This document shows, one piece after another, positions 46,001-57,989 of a stretch of 64,000 nucleotides of DNA (within the stretch, counting starts at the first letter, position 1; each line of letters opens with the position of its first letter). The stretch is from Copromyces sp. CBS 386.78 (taxonomy: Eukaryota; Ascomycota; Sordariomycetes; Sordariales; Sordariaceae): the NCBI GenBank assembly GCA_030685235.1, contig MU839121.1, positions 248,001 through 312,000 on the forward strand. Reading direction: 5' to 3'. The notes beneath the pieces are model-generated. The model saw only the letters and a program-made list of their open reading frames with translations. It was not told where the DNA came from and ran no database searches. A program made the translations under genes and the position numbers.

Positions 46001-48869
46001 TCTATAATTAACCTTATTTAGGCTGCGATTCGTACTAATCTCCCGCCTCTTTTTACTTTTAACGTAATTCTATAATTTTATTAGAATATTAAAAAATATA
46101 GATGAACGTTTATAACCGCTTAATTATTCCTGAAAATTCGATTCTTGTTCCTTAATTTCCTTTAAAGATAATAGATTAGGCTTATTATACGAATAAGCGT
46201 CCCGATAGTAAATAGTAGATTTTTTTTAAAATTTATATTAATTTTAATTATTGCCCGTTTATTCTTACAAATAGCTTTCAGAATATTTTATACGTTGTAA
46301 CCTACTTTATTTTCGCGAAATATATAAAGATTTATACCTTCCGCGTATTATAAATTATAAATTTACTTTATTTATAATAGAAATTACTTAAAAATATTAT
46401 TCTCCTTTCGTAATTTATTAAAAATTTTAGTATATTTATCGAATATTAGGGGATTATTTTAAAGGCGGCGGAAAGTATTTTCGGTAATAAGAAATTTTAT
46501 AACCCGATTTTTATTAAAAAGAAGGGGGGCTAGCCTTAAAGGTATTATAATTCTTTATTAAACTCTAAGAAGGAGCGTATTTTAGCGTTAATAATTTAGG
46601 CGTTTAAATAAAAGTAAATAATTAAATTGGGTATTAATCTCCGCTTCCTTTATTAATTATATTATTCTTTTAAGAATCGAATTACTTGTATTTATTACGT
46701 CGCCCGTTTTTAAAAGACTTTTATATTAGTCTATACTAATAAATAGTAGTAGGAGATTCCGTTTATATAAATTCCTTTTATCGAATGTATTTCTATAGGT
46801 CGGAATATTAAAGGGGGGATTTATATTAATTACTATTAGTATATTAAAAAGGCTATTGATTATATTACTTTTTAGGAGTTCTTTAAGGCCTTTAAAATTT
46901 TTAATTAATATTATGGGTATTTCTATAATAGAGAATATAAATTCTTATTTGAGAATAGGAGCGGAGGTTTTCTAATATCGATCGAAGGTTTCATTCCTTT
47001 TTAATAATTTTATTATTCTAATCCTATTCTTTAGGATCCCGTATAGTAGTTTAAATATATTCGGTACGAAGCGGAAGTTTTAGGGTTAAAAGGGAAGGAT
47101 TTAAATATTAAAGGTATTAAAATTAACGATAAATTTAGGAATGTAAAACTATTTCATTTATTTATATTAATTGAAGAAGAGGTTATTTTTAGCGAAGATA
47201 AAAATGATTAATTAATTCGGAAGCGTCTTCGTTCTTTTTATAATATTTAATTTAGAATAAGGGGTTATTTTTAAGGAAGAGGAGATCTTACGAAAAAAAA
47301 TTTAGGGCGGGGTAATTTTATTAGTATTTTCCGGGGGGGGTGAGAAAAGGTAGCGGTAATTTGGTAAAGAAAAAATAATATTATATAATATATTCTTCGA
47401 TATGTTTCTCTTAGTGTAAATTTCTACATAATGGTAATACTCTTTATTTCGTAGTATATCTTCCCTTCGAAAGCGGTTAAAACTTAGAATACCGCTTTCG
47501 TATAAAAATAAAAATTCTAATAACAGAAATGATAAAAAGTATAGAAAAAAGTAGACAGAAGTAAAAATAATAAGAATAGCAGGTAATAAAACGTAAATAT
47601 ATTTAAAAAGCGGGAGTAAAATTGCTATCCTTCGCGGGTATTGCGTTCTAGGGGTAGAGATTTATTCTTAGACGTTTAACCGGAGTTATTGAAGTACCGG
47701 GAGGTAATTTACGGCGAATTAGTTATTAAGGGGTATTATTCGTTTAAATAGTTTTACCGTTATTTTATTAATCTAACGTTTAATTCTATATATATAGATT
47801 ATTAGTAACGGAGTAGTCGAGAGCGGTTTTATATAGTTTTATTATTTTTCTTCTTAAAAAAGGTAGAAATTAGAGGTCGGTCTTTAATAATTTATATTTA
47901 ATTAAACGGCTTTGGATTTAGTGGTTTTAAATAGTATAGAAAATTAAGGAGGTAAATCGCGTCGTTTCCTTCGTTAGGCGTTAGTATTTTATTATATTAT
48001 TTTAATAGTTAATAATAATTTTAGATAGCTTAGAGGCCAATAGCGAAAGTGAAAGTAATAGTAATATTAATATTTTTAAGAGAAGTAGTAGGAGATTAGG
48101 TATTTTTCTTCCTTTAATCTAAGACCTCCTAGTAGGGTGGTTGGTAATAAATTATTTAATTAAGAAGGTAAGATCTTCTAGTATTTAAATAGTCTTCCCG
48201 AACTTAGAAGTTGAATAGTTTTTCTAATAACTTTAAATAGCCTTTAATAATAATCCCTAATTTTAATAGTTTGGATTACTTTCGTAGGTAGCGAAGTTTA
48301 TATTATATTTAATTAAAGAGTATAAGGAAATATCCGTTGAATTAGAGTACTAGTAATATAGATAAAGTGGTTTTAGAAGTGGTTTTTAAGCGGTAGAAAT
48401 AATTAACGAAAGAATAAATTTCCCTTAGGAAGGATCTTCCTTTAGAAGGGTAGCCTAAATAAATCTCCTCCCTTTTAGAGTTTTATAAAATAAGTTATTC
48501 TTTAAATTAAAAATAGTAATTATATTTAAATAATACGCTAGTTTCTTAGTCGTATATTCTAGATTTACTCTTACTTAAGTTTATAATTCTTTAAGGGCTT
48601 TTAATATATTAAAGTTAGAAAATAGGTCGGAATTGTTTATATTATAGAATTAGCGGGGATTTCCCTTTGTTTGAACTTTTAAATAAAAAAAATAAAAAAA
48701 ATAAATAAAAAAATATAAATTTAAATTAAAATAATAGGGGGAAAAGATAAAAAAATATATTTTTAATACGTAGGGATAAGGCGGGAATTGGGGAGGGAAA
48801 AGGTAGAAAATAAAAAGAAAAAAAGAAAAAAGAATAGAAAATTATTAAACCGAAAATTTCGGTCGGGGT
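43090..48869. other. Extra RIP-degraded region between pol and 3' LTR of element 3
   Basis: About 5.8 kb with no retroviral domain. At about 46.07-47.36 kb a plus-strand frame, antisense to pol, is interrupted almost only by TAA/TAG. It reads MNVYNRLIIPENSILVP near 46110, FIPFIECISIGRNIKGGIYI-like sequence near 46770-46830, and GYFYNREYKFLFENRSGGF near 46920-46970, suggesting a former gene of at least 400 codons. I do not recognise its family. The rest shows nothing readable. It could be a captured gene or a nested element whose ends I could not find. Confidence 0.4.
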
Positions 48870-51800
48870 ATGGATCTCCTCTATTAAAATTCTTCTTCTT
48901 TTTCTTCGGGGTTTACTTTTTCCTAATTGCCCGGTAACTTAATATTCGGTAGGGGGATTTTTAAGTATTAATTCTATTTTATTATTTTTACCTTTTGTAT
49001 TTTAGTACGAGATTTTATTACTTAATATAATTCGAATATTATTTTTTCTTCGTTTAAGACGGTACCTAAATTTTATTATTTTATTTCTTTTAGTATTATT
49101 CTATTATTAAATTATTTAAAGTTTCCTTATCCTTCCTTTAAATTAACCTAGTTTAATAAAACTTTAGGCTCGTTTACTATTAATATTATACCGTCCTTTA
49201 TAATAAATTTCTTAATTTTTTGAAAATTAATTAGTTTATTAATTTCCACGCTATTAAAAATTCTAATGTAGTAAACGTTGCCCGAGATTCGGCGGACGTA
49301 GTATGGACTTTTCTACTTATAAATTAATTTCCTATTAAAATTTATATTAATACGCCGGATATTATTGTAAATTAGTACTAAATCTCCCTCTTTAATTTAA
49401 CTATTTAGAAATTTTATTTTTCGTTGGTTATATTTATTATAGTAATTAATAGCCTTTTCTCTTACTATTATAATTTTTTCGGCTACTTAAGCGAAATAAT
49501 ATTTAATATTTATATATATAGCGGCTATAATAGAGATTAGCTCTTTTCTTATTATACGTTTATTATCGTTTTCTTAATTTATTACTCTCTAAAAGGGTAA
49601 ATTAAATTTAATAGGGGTAATTAAATTATAATTATAAGTAAATTAAAAAGGAGTATATTTATAATTACCTCTTATTATTATATAATTAGTAAAGAGAATA
49701 TAAGGTAAATATATTTTTTAATTAGCGTTATTCCCGTTAGTTATTTTAATTAAGGAGGCGGTAATAGTTAAATATTTTTATTTATTTAATTTATTTATCT
49801 TCGAATTATAGGGGGTAATAACGTGCTTTAAGATCTTTAGTAAATTAATTACTTTTTTAAATACTTTTATAAATTTTGAACTATTATTTATTAGAATAGA
49901 GATAAGAAATCCCTAGTAGAGAAAGATTAATTTAAGAAACCTTTAAACGTTTTTTATTTTAATATTAGGTAGAATAATAGTTTTTATATAATTAATAAAG
50001 TTATTTCTAGCTTCTAATAAAGGTACTTTCTTTCTACTTATATTAAATATAAATTAGATATTAAGAATTTACTTTCCTATAAATTAAATATTAGGAAATA
50101 TTTATTAGTATTTATTTTCGAACCTTTTAGGGTTATATTTTTAATAAATTGGGTAAGAGCGGATTAATTCTTTAACGTCGGTATATATACTTTTCTAATA
50201 ATAATATTCGGTAATATAATAATATATCCCTTCCCTTCTTTAATAATTTACTTTATTATAGTAGTAGAATATAATTTGCTTGCGTTCTATAGGATTATTA
50301 ATTAATTTTTATAGAAATTACGAAGGATTCGTCGGTTGTAATTAGAGAATTCCTTTAGAGATAAAGTATTTTATAATATTATTACGGAATTAACGTTTGA
50401 GAGTAGATCCCTTTAAGTAGTTAGGTATTTATATATTATTAAATAGGTGGAGATTTCGTAAGAAAGGTTAGACTAATTTCCTTTGAGAATAGGTTTTAGA
50501 GTATCGGTATAAATAACGAAAATAGAATAGATCTACGTATTTACAAAGTCGTTAATATTTATTTCGTATTCTTTTTTATAAAGATTAAAAGGCTTTAGAA
50601 GTTTGCGAAATAGATTATCGGCAATTATATTTTTATTTTTAAGAATGTACTTGACTTCGAAGTCGAAAATTTTAATTTAAGTAATCTATTTTATTAGTAG
50701 GGTACCGGGGACGTTACTAGCAGTATTATTAAATTGATATATAAAGATTATAGCGTTTATTTTAATAATAAAGCGAATATTAAATAAGTGTTTTTTTAAA
50801 CGTTTAAGAATATAGAAGAGATTTCGAAGCTCTTTCTTAGTAGTATTATATTATTTTTTAACCTTTAACTAAATTCCGCTTTCGAATTTATAAAAATATT
50901 TTTTATTATTAGGGCCGATTTACTTTAATACTATTCTTTATCCTTCGATTGAAATATTAACTATAAGGTAGATTATATTATACTTCGGGTCGTTATAAAT
51001 AAAGATTATTAGAATTAGGGCGGTAATTATAAAGTATTAAAGGTATTCTATTGTAAATTATTTATTCTCGGTTTAAATTTATTCGATTCTTTTTTTTATT
51101 AATATATAAAAGGGGATTGTAATAATACCGAAGTTTTTAATCTAGATCCTATAGTATCCGATAATTCTAATAAAGGTTTTAATTTATTTAATTTCTTTAC
51201 CCTTCTTATTTAATCGGTATTCGTAGTAAATTTATTTGTTAATTTTTATAACTTTATCTTTATTTGGGGATCTCCCGTCGGGACTATAAAAGTATCTTAT
51301 AAATATAGCTTCGTTTTAATATTAATTAGATTTAGTAATTACAATAGTTCTTTTAATTAATTTTATATTAAATAAGATTTTATCGATATTAATTAAGTAT
51401 TCTAAAATATATTTCCTAATTCCCTTTATATTAATCTCCTCCCTATTGTAGTTTATCCGGGGGCTTTTAATATAAATATTATTAAAATAAGGTTAGTAAA
51501 TATTAGGAATTAAATTATAGAATATTCTAATTATTACCCTTATAAATTATATAATAAAATTAATACTTTTTTAAAGTAAAATCGTTATCCTAAAGTAGCT
51601 AAAGGGTATAGAGAAAGTAGTAATATCCCTATTAATCTCTTTAAAAGGGATTTAATTATAATTAGAAAAGAAATTAAATAGAAAAATTATTTTGTAATTT
51701 CTAAAACTTTCGTTAAACTTTTTATAACTTAGTCGTGGATTTATATTTCTTAAAGTAATCCGGTTAATCTTTTGAACGTTATTAATTAAATATATACTTT

Positions 51801-53260
51801 TATCCTTTTTAGTAACGAAAAATTAATTATTTCAGTAGGTAGCGTAACTTTCTTCGAAGATTCTTTTCTTTATCCTTTTTTTAAATAGATTATAAATTTG
51901 GTTATAAAGAGCTTTAGGGATAGGGATAGCCTTAATTTATTAGGTTAAGTACGGGATAATACAGATTTATTAAGGGGGAATTATATTAGGATTAAGTTTT
52001 CTATACTTTATAAAGTCCTAAGTAAAAGTATATTCCTTATTATAAAGGATATAAGTAAATAATTTAATTTCGCTTTCGTTTAAAGTGTTTTAAACTATTT
52101 TAATTATAGTTTAAAGACGTTCTTCGGTTAATTTCGACCCTTTAATTAATTTTATAAATTAGAGAATAATATAATTATCCTATTTTATACCGAAATTTTT
52201 TAGAGTATTAGCGATTTACTCTTATATTTAGGCCTACTTATTTGCCTTCTAATTAGGGTTTCTTGCCGGTTTTAACCCGTTAGAACCTACATTATCGATT
52301 AGGTTAGCTTTTTGGCCGATCTTTTTATATATAGTATTAATTTGTACGCGGAGAAATATTAATACTTATTTCGCTTTCCTTACGGATTTCTTTATAGCCT
52401 TCTTAAATTCCCTTATTAATACTTTTTTAATCTTCCTCTTTATTTATTAAAGAATAATTATTACTTTTAATTCTTCCGAATCTTTTTTAATATTAATCTT
52501 AGGATTTCTTCCTTTACTTTATACCGAGCGTAGTTGAGTAGTACTTTCTAAATTCGAATTAACCTTAGAACTAGCGTTTCCTTTTTTAATAATCCTCTAA
52601 ACTTTTTATAATGCTTTATATTTTTCTTTTTCTTTAAATAATATTTCTATTAGATTTTCCGCTATTTTATTTATAAATATAACAATTTTTTTATTATCTT
52701 CTTCGAATTCTATTTAATTTGGTAATTTTATTTTTATTATAGAATTAGTATTTACGGCGTTATTTCTACCGAATTATATAAAGGCCGTGAATATTGTTCG
52801 GGAGTTAAATCCGTTAATCGGCTCCGGTTAATTTCTAGGCTTCGAAATTTTGACCGCTTTTATATATTTTGGGGGCAATAGTTAGAGTAGCGTAGATTAC
52901 TATCCCATTAATAGTAATAGATGTATAATTCTTCCCATTTTTATTATATTTTATATAAATATTAGTATCCTAAAAGAAGGGTAAACTTAGAATAATTTTA
53001 TAGTTGGGTAGGCGGTTCTCGATAATGAAGAAATAGACTTCCTTACCTTTATTAAATAAGTAGACCTTTTTATAAATCTTACTAAGGAATCCCTTTTGGC
53101 TACTATTGCTATTAATATTAGTAATTTCGGTATTAATACTTATTAGACCGAAACGATTTACTAATCCTTTATAAATAGTATTATATTTAGCTCTTATATT
53201 AAGTAAGGCGGCGATTTTCTCCCCTCCTTTCGTTTTAACGGAGATTATTAGCGTAGGTAG
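48870..53260 (-). pseudogene. Element 3 pol: protease, RT, RNase H, integrase, RIP-degraded
   Basis: Minus-strand reading through RIP stops. Retropepsin near 53230-52900 (TKGGEKIAALLNIRAKYNT, then GLVNRFGL; the active-site Asp/Gly have mutated). RT thumb / tether near 51330-51060 (TFIRIIGYYRI, NFGIITIPFYILIKK). RNase H near 50990-50600 (KFESGI, TKKELRNLFYILKRLKKHLF, FDFEVKYILKNKNIIADNLF, the last matching the FDFxVxxxPGxxxxxADxLSR end). Integrase C-terminal domain near 49370-49130 (YYVRRISGNVYYIRIF, INKLINFQKIKKFI). No C-terminal chromodomain was seen, unlike elements 1 and 2. Confidence 0.75.
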
Positions 53261-53411
53261 CGTAGAGAGTTGGGTAACCCCGTTCCTTAAAGCTAAGGTA
53301 GATATCTCGGCGTACTTGACGACGTTGGTAGAGGCGTTACGGAGTGATACCCTCTTGTATTAACGGTAATATAGGGGTACTTTTAACACTTAAGATGGTT
53401 TAAGGGTAGTA

Positions 53412-54094
53412 CAACGCCGTTTAATAGTTGAAAGAGCTTAAGCGTTGCAAAGAGCTTAAGCGTTGCAAAGAATTTAAGCGTTGGGAATCCCTAACCGTTG
53501 GACTGGGAACCTAAGACACTAAGCTCTCGGCCCGCTACAAGACCCTGAGAAATGACGAAAATCTTCTACTTTAGGAAGGTACGATAAATAAAAAAAGGAA
53601 AGAGAGAAAGAGAGAGAGAAGGAGAAAGAATATGAGAGAAGCAGGTTCGCTGAAGATAAAAGGCTCGAAGTTCCCGTCCCAAATTCCAGTCCCAAAGTCT
53701 CCCAACCTTCCTCTTGCAACTATCACCACCTCCATTCGGTCTTCAATTGCTAAACTGACTTTTCAATATTTATATTACTATAGATTCAATCGCCCTGGTG
53801 ACAGCGACAACGACAGTGACGACGACAGCGACGAAAACGACGGCCGAAACACAAGGTGGTAGTGGTGATTTTGGACTTGGGCGGGCGACGGGTAAGACCA
53901 AGGGAGCCAAGGCCTAAGGAGCGTAGGCATTGGTCAGATTTCACTAGCTTGCATTAGCGGGAACCAGCCAGCCAATCAGGTGTAATCTTCTACTCCCAAC
54001 GCTTAAGCTCTCGTCAACGCTTAAGCTCTCGTCAACGCTTAAGCTCAGAAAGGAGCGTAATTTAGAGCCAACGCTTAGAATCACTTAACCGTTG
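53412..54094. mobile_element. 683-bp non-autonomous element with inverted subterminal repeats, not RIP-mutated
   Basis: Ends CAACG / CGTTG are flanked by TA on both sides (53410-53411, 54095-54096). Three direct copies of GAGCTTAAGCGTTG-type motif lie near the left end (53440-53484), and three inverted copies (CAACGCTTAAGCTC) near the right (53999-54045). This is the arrangement expected of transposase-binding sites. The interior has normal base composition, a purine run (53590-53625) and a CGAC/AGTGACGACGACAG repeat (53802-53840). ORFs of 66 and 76 codons inside show no transposase motif. It separates gag from protease of element 3. Exact ends are inferred from the short termini. Confidence 0.65.
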
Positions 54095-54096
54095 TA

Positions 54097-57000
54097 AACT
54101 GGCCAGATTACCGGTAATGTGGTTGGCTTAGTCTTGAACTTGTCAATCTTCTGCCACTCTAAGGGAACGTCAACAAGTACTAGCCAATCGACCTAACCGT
54201 AGATAGTTTGGACGTTCTCCTTTATTAATTCGATAAGATTGGTTGAAGTATAGCTACGAGCAGATTTCTGCCTGATATTTATAGCATTGACCTAGATAGG
54301 TCCTTTGGGCGCGAGGAGTCCCTTGGGTACGATGGGGACGAATTTATTAGCCTCCGGAATATTATTACGGGTAGTATTACCGTTATACTTAAATTTAGGC
54401 TTAGGTAGGTCGTAATTATTATTGTAAGTGGTATTAGCGAATAAATTTACCTAGTAGTAAATAGCTATAGTATTAACGGGGCTATACTTAACGATATCTT
54501 TAATAGTGACCGAAACTTTAGCGTTTATAAATTTCGTAACTATAGGGTAGAATTCCTTTAAATTCGTAATATTATTATAGACTTTAAGATTTTTAAAGTA
54601 GTTAAAGAAATAATTTTTTTTAGCCTTCTTAGTAATAAATTTAGAAGCGGGTTACTTTTCCTCTATAGTATTAACGTTACGTTTAACTCCTTTTTTAGCT
54701 ATATTAGCGGTTAAAATAAGGGGGATAAATAAAAATATAAGGGTATTATTAAAGGAATTACCTTCGGAAACCCGAGCTTTTTTAGTTTTTTTAAAGGCGA
54801 CGATTATTATAGAAGTTAAGGATATTGTACTAATTTCGACCTTATTTCCCGAATTAATTAATTTTATAACCTTTGGAAATTTGTTAGGGAATTCCTTATT
54901 TTTAGTTAGGATAGTATATATAGAGGCGATTTGCTTTCGAATTTTTAATATTGGACTATAAAAGTAATTATACTTCCTAATTTGAATAATATTAATTAAA
55001 ATTAATATTTTCTTTCCCTTTAACTTTTATATTTCTTTTTACTTTCCTTTAGTACTTTAATAGAGGATATTAAATTTTAGAATATAATCGGGCTTATTAG
55101 GATCTCTACCCTTATAGTATTTAAGTTTTTAAATTTTGAAGTTAATATAAGTAGGATAGTTCGGCTTTAAAGCAATTAAAAATTTTAATAAATTTCCGAC
55201 CTTCTTTTATTTTTATATAGTACAATATAGCTTTTAATTTATATAATTCTCGTAGTTGTAATTAGGGTTAAAGAAAACGACGGATAGTATACTTTTAGAG
55301 ATTTAAGCCTTTTAGAAAGAGTAATATTCGTATATAAGGTTTATATTTTTTTTAATATACTTATATATAAAGTAATTTCCTTTATATTAATAATAAATTT
55401 TTTAATATTCGTTAGAAGATTAGTAATTATTAGATAATAGGTATTGAATTCTACTTCGATTAAAATTATTAATAGGTATAGCGTTAGTTTAAATAGTATT
55501 AGTTTAAATAAGAGGGTATTAGATTTAAGAGGGGTAGTAGATAGTAGGTTATTAAAAGGTAGGAAGGGGTATTTAGGAAGGGGGGAAAACGCTTTAGGTA
55601 ATTTAGATTACTAACTTCCTAAAATTATCGGCAAATTTATTTATAGCTTTATTAATAGCGGATTATTTCTTAGTAAGTTCTTTTATAATAATTTGAATAA
55701 TTTTCTTAACGATTAAAATATTATTATCTTCGGAGGAAATATTATTATTAAATTTAATAACCTTTTTAGAGGATTTGCGTATTTTAGTAACAATTTCCTC
55801 TTTATTAGAATTAGAAGAGGCTAAAAATTTAGAAATATCGATTTTATTAAATTATTTAATAATAAGGTCGTTAAGTTTATTAATAAAGGTGGTTTAATTT
55901 ATTTAGTAGATTTCCTCTTTGAATTTATATATAAAAGTAGTAATTATATACTTAATATTAATATATAGCTTCTTATAGAAGTTCTTAACGGTTAGATCCT
56001 TAATATTATTGCAGTTAGTAGAAGATTGACGGACGAGAAGGGTAGAGTAATTAAGGATAGCGTTAACGATCTTTATTTTATTATAAAAGATACGTTTAGT
56101 ATAAAATTTCTTTAAAATAGTAGATATATTATTAATTTACTTAGGATCCTTAATTCTATAAGCGGTTTTAAAAGCCGAAGTAAAGTTTTCTTAGGAAATA
56201 TTAACATTAATTTTAAATTGGCGGAAAATACCTTTAGCGATATCTTTAAGCTACTTTTTATATTAATTAATTTAAGTAGTGATTTTAAATTTATTATTAT
56301 TAAAATTAGGGTATTTAACCTCTTCTTCGAAGAGTTTGAAATATTTAATAACTTTTTTACTATTAAATTTCTTTTTAGAACTAATATTATAAACGTAAAT
56401 TATAATATTACTTCTAATAAGGAGAGTAATAGAGTTAAAGACTTCCGGGATAGTAGGCTTTTAAATATTAGGGGCGGAAGGGGAAGAAGAGGTATTAGAT
56501 ATAATATTTAATAATAATTAATTATAAGGTAGGGGTTTTTAGGTTAAAGTATTATAGTAGAGGGGGAGATGTGCTGGTAATTATATAGGATTATATTTTG
56601 GGTTATTATAATTATTTGGAAATGGGCAAATTTAATATTTTTTATTAAAATATTTTTTATTTTTTAAATACTTTTGTATTATTTAAATTAAAGTATTTAT
56701 ATTTCAATTAGGGTAATTAGGGTATTAGGTATTATATTAATTCGGAAGTCCGGTTATAATTTTATTTAAATAATAGTATTTACTATTATAATAGGTAGTA
56801 AGTATTACCTTTTTAACCGTATTTACTTTTAATAAGAAGCTAATTATTTGTAAAAGGTTAGTTAGAATTACTTAAAATATTAATATAATATACCCTAAAA
56901 GGGTTATAATTACTTTAAAGAGGAATTCGGTATATAGATTACGAATATTTATATTAAGTATAGGCGGAAGTAGTAAAGGGGGGATTTATTATTTATTATT

Positions 57001-57423
57001 AATTTGTAGTTTTTAATTTATTATATAGTTTAAATTATTAATTCTTTAATTTTTAGTTTATCGTTTTATTAAATTAGTATTTCGAAATAATTTATTTTCG
57101 TATTTTACGTTAATTATAATTTAATTAAAGAAGGGAAAGGGGCTAGTATATTCGTTGAAGGGTATTAGTAAATTGTAAATTGGACGAGAAATTTAAAATC
57201 TATATATATCCGGAATTAAAGTTTCCGTTGAATCGAGTAAAAGACTTCTTTACCGAGGGAGGTAATTAGTTGCTTATTGTTCAACTTTCGGCTCTTGAAT
57301 TGGTGTTCCGAAGGAAGCGGGGATAGTTTTAACGTTTACGAAAAATTTTGGCCGAAGACTCCTCGAGTTCGTATTAGCTAGTTTGGCTAGGAGTTTGAAA
57401 CTTATTTCGTTTTTATTACTATT
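54097..57423 (-). pseudogene. Element 3 gag region, mostly RIP-degraded
   Basis: The part closest to the 683-bp insertion (54360-54110, minus) is still open and reads PKGLLAPKGPI..VNAINIRQKSARSYT and PLEWQKIDKFKTK, like the C-terminal half of a Gag protein. Beyond about 54400 the TA content rises and only Lys/Phe/Ile-rich fragments remain. The 97-codon plus-strand ORF at 56218-56511 is an antisense shadow. The least mutated gag part lies beside the unmutated insertion. Confidence 0.55.
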
Positions 57424-57989
57424 TAATTTAGAATAGAAAATACTATATAGGAAGAGAGATTAACTCCCTACTATAGAAATACTAATTTAATTAATATAAA
57501 GATTATAAGAATTAATATTTTAAAGAGGAGAGTAGATTTATTATAAAATGAATCCTATTTGTAAAATAAAGACGAGGAGATTCTTATATATTAATTATCA
57601 ACTATTTAGAAGAGATTAGAGTTAATATTAAAATATTATATTTTAACGGATTTTCGAGAGAAGTTGAGGGAGTAAATTTAAACGTTAATCTTTTTAAGAG
57701 GGGATTACGAAGTAAAGAAAGAATGAATTTAGTACGGGAAAACGAATTTAGGATTAGAATTTGAATATATTTTTCTAAGAAGGAGTATTATTTAGTCTAA
57801 ATTGTTTATCTTTCTTTTTAAATCTTCGAAGGAGATTCCTACTCCTTTTATTTTCAAGGTTTAAACTTATAACCAATAGCACCTGACTGAGTAGCTAATC
57901 TGCTCCTACTTGTGATGAACTACCCTGCTCCCTTGATGACCCCGTGGTCCTCAGCTAAAGAAAAAAACGTGAAAAAATTCCCTAAATTA
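57424..57989 (-). repeat. Element 3 right (5') LTR
   Basis: 566 bp. The inner (left) portion is RIP-mutated. The outer ~120 bp are preserved (CCTGACTGAGTAGC, CTGCTCCCTTGATGACC, GTGGTCCTCAGC). Confidence 0.9.

Larger units (their letters stand above)
42524..57989 (-). mobile_element. Element 3: RIP-degraded Ty3/Gypsy retrotransposon
   Basis: 566-bp LTRs at 42524-43089 and 57424-57989 have inverted termini (TAATCTAG..CTAAATTA, TG..CA before RIP). They are flanked by a 4-bp duplication ATAG (42520-42523, 57990-57993). Coding sense is minus: a polypurine tract (AAAGGGAAGT on the minus strand) follows the left LTR, gag lies at 54.1-57.4 kb, protease/RT/RNase H/integrase at 53.26-48.9 kb. The 15.5-kb length comes from a 683-bp insertion between gag and protease and from about 5.8 kb of extra DNA between pol and the 3' LTR. 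Confidence 0.87.

Noticed and set aside
53519..53862. Two small overlapping ORFs inside the 683-bp element
   Set aside because: Low-complexity Ser/Leu and Asp/Ser repeats with no transposase motif; the element is better seen as non-autonomous.
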